A stretch of DNA of 7,577 nt, taken from Flavobacteriales bacterium (GTDB lineage Bacteria > Bacteroidota > Bacteroidia > Flavobacteriales_E > Vicingaceae). The stretch covers positions 1 through 7,577 of the forward strand of contig JAJCYN010000013.1 of assembly GCA_029262915.1 (NCBI GenBank). Reading direction: 5' to 3'. The position numbers were made by a program, and so were the translations under genes. Positions within the stretch are counted from its first letter, which is position 1; every line of letters starts with the position of its first letter. Below are positions 5,110 through 7,577 of the stretch, one piece after another. The notes under the pieces were generated by a model. It searched no databases and was not told the origin of the DNA. It saw nothing but the letters and a program-made list of their open reading frames with translations.

Positions 5110-6612
5110 TTATTTTTTTGATTTCTTTTCTGTAAAATTTGGTTTAATAATAATCATTGCCCAACCCCAACTACTCGTTTCATCTATATTCCCTTGTCCT
5201 TCATAATTTGTAGTTCCTTTTAAAAAGGCTAAAGTTTCAGTAGCGAACATCATTGAATATCCAGCTTTAAATGCAACCCCTTTTGATAAGTTAAACCCCA
5301 AAGTTAAATCTATTTCTGTTCCTAATCCTGCAGACATTGTATAATCAGTGTATTTTGTATTTGTGAACGAATTAAATTTTGCGTTAGCAGCATCAATTTC
5401 AGCCTGATTAGTAGCTGCTATAAGATCATTTGTAAGTGTAGTGTTTGCTACAGTTAAATCTTTACCATATTTGAATCCATCCCAAACATCTTCGGCAGAT
5501 GAAAATATATGTGCAGTTGCAGCTATCCAAAACTTTTCTCCTTTGTATTTCGCTTTAACATAAATATCCTGTAAACCAACACTTCCAATATGGTTTCCTA
5601 CATAGAAATAATCCATAAGCCCATTAAATTTATGGTTGGTTCCATAAAATGGTGTAAAAGCATGGTTCGTTCTTTTATACGAAGCACTTGTATCTATTTG
5701 ACTATTTCCGCTTAGATACTCATAACCAGCTCCTGCAGTAATTTTATCGGTAATTTTATAAGAAAATTCAACACCATAATTCAACCCTTCTATTTCTTTA
5801 TTATACTCACCTTCTACATCGCTAAACACTTGTGTTCTATCACCATGTCTCCCTGTTTGAAAATAAACCGATCCATTAACGGCTAATTTATTTTTCTTAT
5901 AAGTTAAACGGGTACCTATTGTTTGGCTATAATTGTCTTTGTAAACAGCTTTAACAGGTTGATTAGAAAATCTTGTTGAATCCAATTGTTCTTTACCATT
6001 ATTTAAAAATAATACACTTGCTCCAAAGTTTTCTCCAAAACCATTATGTAACCATAAGTATTGAAATGCTTTATAACTCCCTTTGCCTGCTATTGTATTT
6101 GCTAAAGCTGCTTTATCTTGATTGTAAGCTACAGCAAAATCAGCTTTAAACTTGTCTTTTTTGAACTTTAAAATGGCTGCATCATGACTACGTGCTTGAG
6201 CTGTCCAACCAACATGTCCAAAAATTCTATGATCATCTAATACAATCTCTTGACGACCAAATTTTAAAGAAAAATTCTCTGATATTAATGCTTGCCCCCA
6301 AGCCTCATGAATACTTAAATAAGTACCATCATCATTTTGCTTGGCAGTTGTATTGATTAATTGCGGTTGACTACCCCAGACATGCACATCTTGCAAACTT
6401 ACTCTAAAAATGTAACCTTCTGTTTTATAACCAAAATTAAGTCGCATACGTTGCTCAACAAACGCAGCAGCATCTTGTGCTGAATCTGCAACTGTTTTAT
6501 AACCATGTCGGTACTCAAATCTAGGTCTTATCTCACCATCTAAGGTAAATTGCCCATAAGAATAAACACCTAATATTAAAAAAAGTGCTGTACTAAATAT
6601 TCCCTTTCTCAT
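5110..6612 (-). CDS. Alginate-export-family outer-membrane porin
   Basis: The 500-residue protein starts with a Sec signal peptide (MRKG, hydrophobic FSTALFLILGVYS, probable cleavage near YG/Q at ~20-22). What follows is rich in alternating polar/aromatic strands typical of a large beta-barrel. The early pattern, FTLDGEIRPRFEYRHGY then QRMRLNFGYKTEGYIFRVSLQDVHVWG and SLKFGRQEIVLDDHRIFG, fits the alginate export domain family of Bacteroidota porins. The C-terminus ends in a strand (WGWAMIIIKPNF) plus a short Lys-rich tail. Despite the family name, alginate is not implied. Placed beside narI and with a Crp/Fnr-type box upstream, it may pass nitrate or nitrite, by inference. It is a single-gene unit: its own terminator lies downstream, and the narI terminator separates it from the upstream gene. 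The ATG at 6612 is fixed by the signal peptide. Confidence 0.85.
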   Translation of the reverse strand: MRKGIFSTALFLILGVYSYGQFTLDGEIRPRFEYRHGYKTVADSAQDAAAFVEQRMRLNFGYKTEGYIFRVSLQDVHVWGSQPQLINTTAKQNDDGTYLSIHEAWGQALISENFSLKFGRQEIVLDDHRIFGHVGWTAQARSHDAAILKFKKDKFKADFAVAYNQDKAALANTIAGKGSYKAFQYLWLHNGFGENFGASVLFLNNGKEQLDSTRFSNQPVKAVYKDNYSQTIGTRLTYKKNKLAVNGSVYFQTGRHGDRTQVFSDVEGEYNKEIEGLNYGVEFSYKITDKITAGAGYEYLSGNSQIDTSASYKRTNHAFTPFYGTNHKFNGLMDYFYVGNHIGSVGLQDIYVKAKYKGEKFWIAATAHIFSSAEDVWDGFKYGKDLTVANTTLTNDLIAATNQAEIDAANAKFNSFTNTKYTDYTMSAGLGTEIDLTLGFNLSKGVAFKAGYSMMFATETLAFLKGTTNYEGQGNIDETSSWGWAMIIIKPNFTEKKSKK

Positions 6613-6650
6613 TGTTTTATAGTTTTTGTTTATATTTTTTAATTATGATA

Positions 6651-6658
6651 TAAAAGTA
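6651..6658 (-). promoter_or_regulatory. Candidate -7 promoter element of the porin gene
   Basis: The minus strand reads TACTTTTA, one mismatch from TAnnTTTG, 38 bp before the porin ATG. A TTTC in place of the TTTG -33 element lies 17 bases further upstream. It is the best match in this interval but remains tentative in such AT-rich sequence. Confidence 0.3.
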
Positions 6659-6725
6659 ACTAGTGCTTAATACATGAAACATGAGAAGAGTCAACATTCT
6701 AATTGTTTTATAGCAAGATATTTTG

Positions 6726-6737
6726 TGATATAGGTCA
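6726..6737 (-). promoter_or_regulatory. Crp/Fnr-type operator upstream of the porin gene
   Basis: The plus strand reads TGATATAGGTCA, a TGA-N6-TCA match; with flanks it shares GGTCATAA/ATCATAA with the other boxes, and it is less symmetric inside. The centre is 120 bp upstream of the porin ATG. Two promoter placements are possible: a poor -7 match (TAGAATG) starting 31 bases downstream of the centre, as in the other two boxes, or a better match, TACTTTTA, at 6651-6658, which would put the box near -85 as a class I site. The box lies just outside the narI terminator, so it belongs to the porin. Confidence 0.42.
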
Positions 6738-6744
6738 TAAAACA

Positions 6745-6780
6745 AAAAAGAGGTCTGTTACTAGTAACAGACCTCTTTTT
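6745..6780 (-). terminator. Palindromic bidirectional terminator after narI
   Basis: This is a perfect 36-bp palindrome. Each arm holds A5, then GAGGTCTGTTACTA, and the centre is CTAG. The RNA can fold into a long stem with a tight loop flanked by A and T tracts on both strands, as in a bidirectional intrinsic terminator. It begins 26 bp after the narI stop codon and should end the nar transcript. No gene converges on it from the left, so the plus-strand function may be unused. Confidence 0.82.
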
Positions 6781-6806
6781 ACTTAGTTTAAAACTAACTT
6801 ATTACA

Positions 6807-7553
6807 TTAATGATTCTTAATCTCTTTACCAGGGAAATAAGTAGTAGATTTTCTAATCTTTTTCTTATTCCAATTCCATACCACTAATTGATAATCTCTC
6901 CAAATATAGTCTATAGGAGCAACCAAAAAGTGCATAAATCTTGTAAATGGTATAATTGCAATAATAAAAAATGCTGAAATAATGTGTATTTGAACAAACC
7001 AAGGCATTGCATTTACGACATTCAAATCTGGATCAAAAGCAAATACTGACCTTAAATAAGGAGTTAAAGAGCTAGCAAACCAAGTAGAACCCCATCTTGC
7101 AAAAAGAGCGATACTTAAACCACTTACTATTTGAGTGAACAATACAACATAAACTAACATATCCATTTTATTAGCTACCATTGTTAATCTTGTTGTAGTT
7201 AACCTTCTTTTTACTAAAAGAATTAATCCAAGTAATGCAGACAGACCAAAAGCAAAAGAAGATATTTCTAGAATTAATAATCTTACAGGATCTCCATTAA
7301 AAGCAATAAGTGTTCTTGGAAAAAGAAAAGCGATTAGATGTCCTAAAAATAAAACTAATAATCCCCAGTGAAATGGTTGAGATCCCCAAAACAACTGCTT
7401 ACCTTCTAAGAATTGAGTAGATAATGAGGATACTTTAAATCCTTTACTTTTATACCTATAGATACTCCCTATAATAAAAATAGCAAAAGCTACATAAGGA
7501 AATACGGCAAACATTAAAGAGTTCAGTGAGCCAACGTTTCCTTCCAAGCCCAT
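6807..7553 (-). CDS. narI: Respiratory nitrate reductase gamma subunit NarI
   Basis: NarI is the membrane cytochrome b of the NarGHI complex; it oxidises quinol at the periplasmic side and sends electrons through two b haems to the Fe-S subunit NarH and then the molybdenum subunit NarG. The 248 residues hold five membrane helices (~13-32, 60-80, 93-115, 130-151, 186-208). Four His ligands are present at H62, H72, H190 and H208, with the same 10- and 18-residue spacings as H56/H66 and H187/H205 of E. coli NarI. FPYVAFAIFIIGSIYRY matches the family N-terminus. The start is uncertain: the ATG at 7553 fits the E. coli length within about six residues, but the frame stays open to the window edge (GGIVFGLK precedes it), so a further upstream start is possible. 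narJ, narH and narG would be expected upstream, beyond the window. A strong terminator follows, so narI ends the operon. Confidence 0.95.
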   Translation of the reverse strand: MGLEGNVGSLNSLMFAVFPYVAFAIFIIGSIYRYKSKGFKVSSLSTQFLEGKQLFWGSQPFHWGLLVLFLGHLIAFLFPRTLIAFNGDPVRLLILEISSFAFGLSALLGLILLVKRRLTTTRLTMVANKMDMLVYVVLFTQIVSGLSIALFARWGSTWFASSLTPYLRSVFAFDPDLNVVNAMPWFVQIHIISAFFIIAIIPFTRFMHFLVAPIDYIWRDYQLVVWNWNKKKIRKSTTYFPGKEIKNH

Positions 7554-7577
7554 TTTTAAACCAAAAACAATTCCACC

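Noticed and set aside
6673..6683. CATGAAACATG inverted repeat upstream of the porin
   Set aside because: Arms of only 4 bp; expected by chance in this composition.

Overview
The window looks like a piece of a low-GC Bacteroidota genome, most likely of the class Flavobacteriia. The coding sequence is strongly AT-rich, genes lack Shine-Dalgarno sites, and promoter-like sequences resemble the Bacteroidota TAnnTTTG -7 element. The protein families also fit. This assignment is inference; no rRNA or marker gene is present. The first ~150 bases have clearly higher GC (about half G+C) and may not belong to the same molecule.

Layout, left to right. (1) Bases 1-~150: a GC-rich stretch that I cannot assign. 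(2) A plus-strand pair spaced 10 bp apart: the C-terminal end of a DUF294-type putative nucleotidyltransferase signalling protein, then a complete membrane-anchored protein with a HAMP-like linker, a PAS domain, a kinase-like but degenerate region and a C-terminal DEDDh 3'-5' exonuclease. (3) A minus-strand block, converging on the exonuclease gene with a 4-bp stop-codon overlap. In transcription order from the right it holds narI (cytochrome b gamma subunit of membrane-bound nitrate reductase, probably the end of a narGHJI operon), a perfect 36-bp palindromic terminator, an alginate-export-family outer-membrane porin with its own terminator, a hemerythrin-domain protein overlapping moaA by 8 bp, and a Crp/Fnr-family regulator that starts with TTG.

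Functionally the minus-strand block is a nitrate-respiration locus. NarI passes quinol electrons to the molybdenum enzyme NarGH. MoaA makes the first intermediate of the molybdenum cofactor that NarG needs. The hemerythrin protein is a likely di-iron O2/NO-binding or iron-handling protein. The porin may carry nitrate or nitrite across the outer membrane. The Crp/Fnr protein is the obvious candidate controller.

The most useful unlisted signal is a set of three TGA-N6-TCA palindromes of Crp/Fnr type. One lies upstream of the crp/fnr gene, one upstream of hemerythrin-moaA and one upstream of the porin. In the first two cases a -7-like element lies about one helical-turn register downstream, where a class II activator site predicts it. 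This suggests a small autoregulated anaerobic/nitrogen-oxide regulon. The regulator lacks the usual Glu-xx-Ser-Arg recognition residues, so a different family member may be the true binder.
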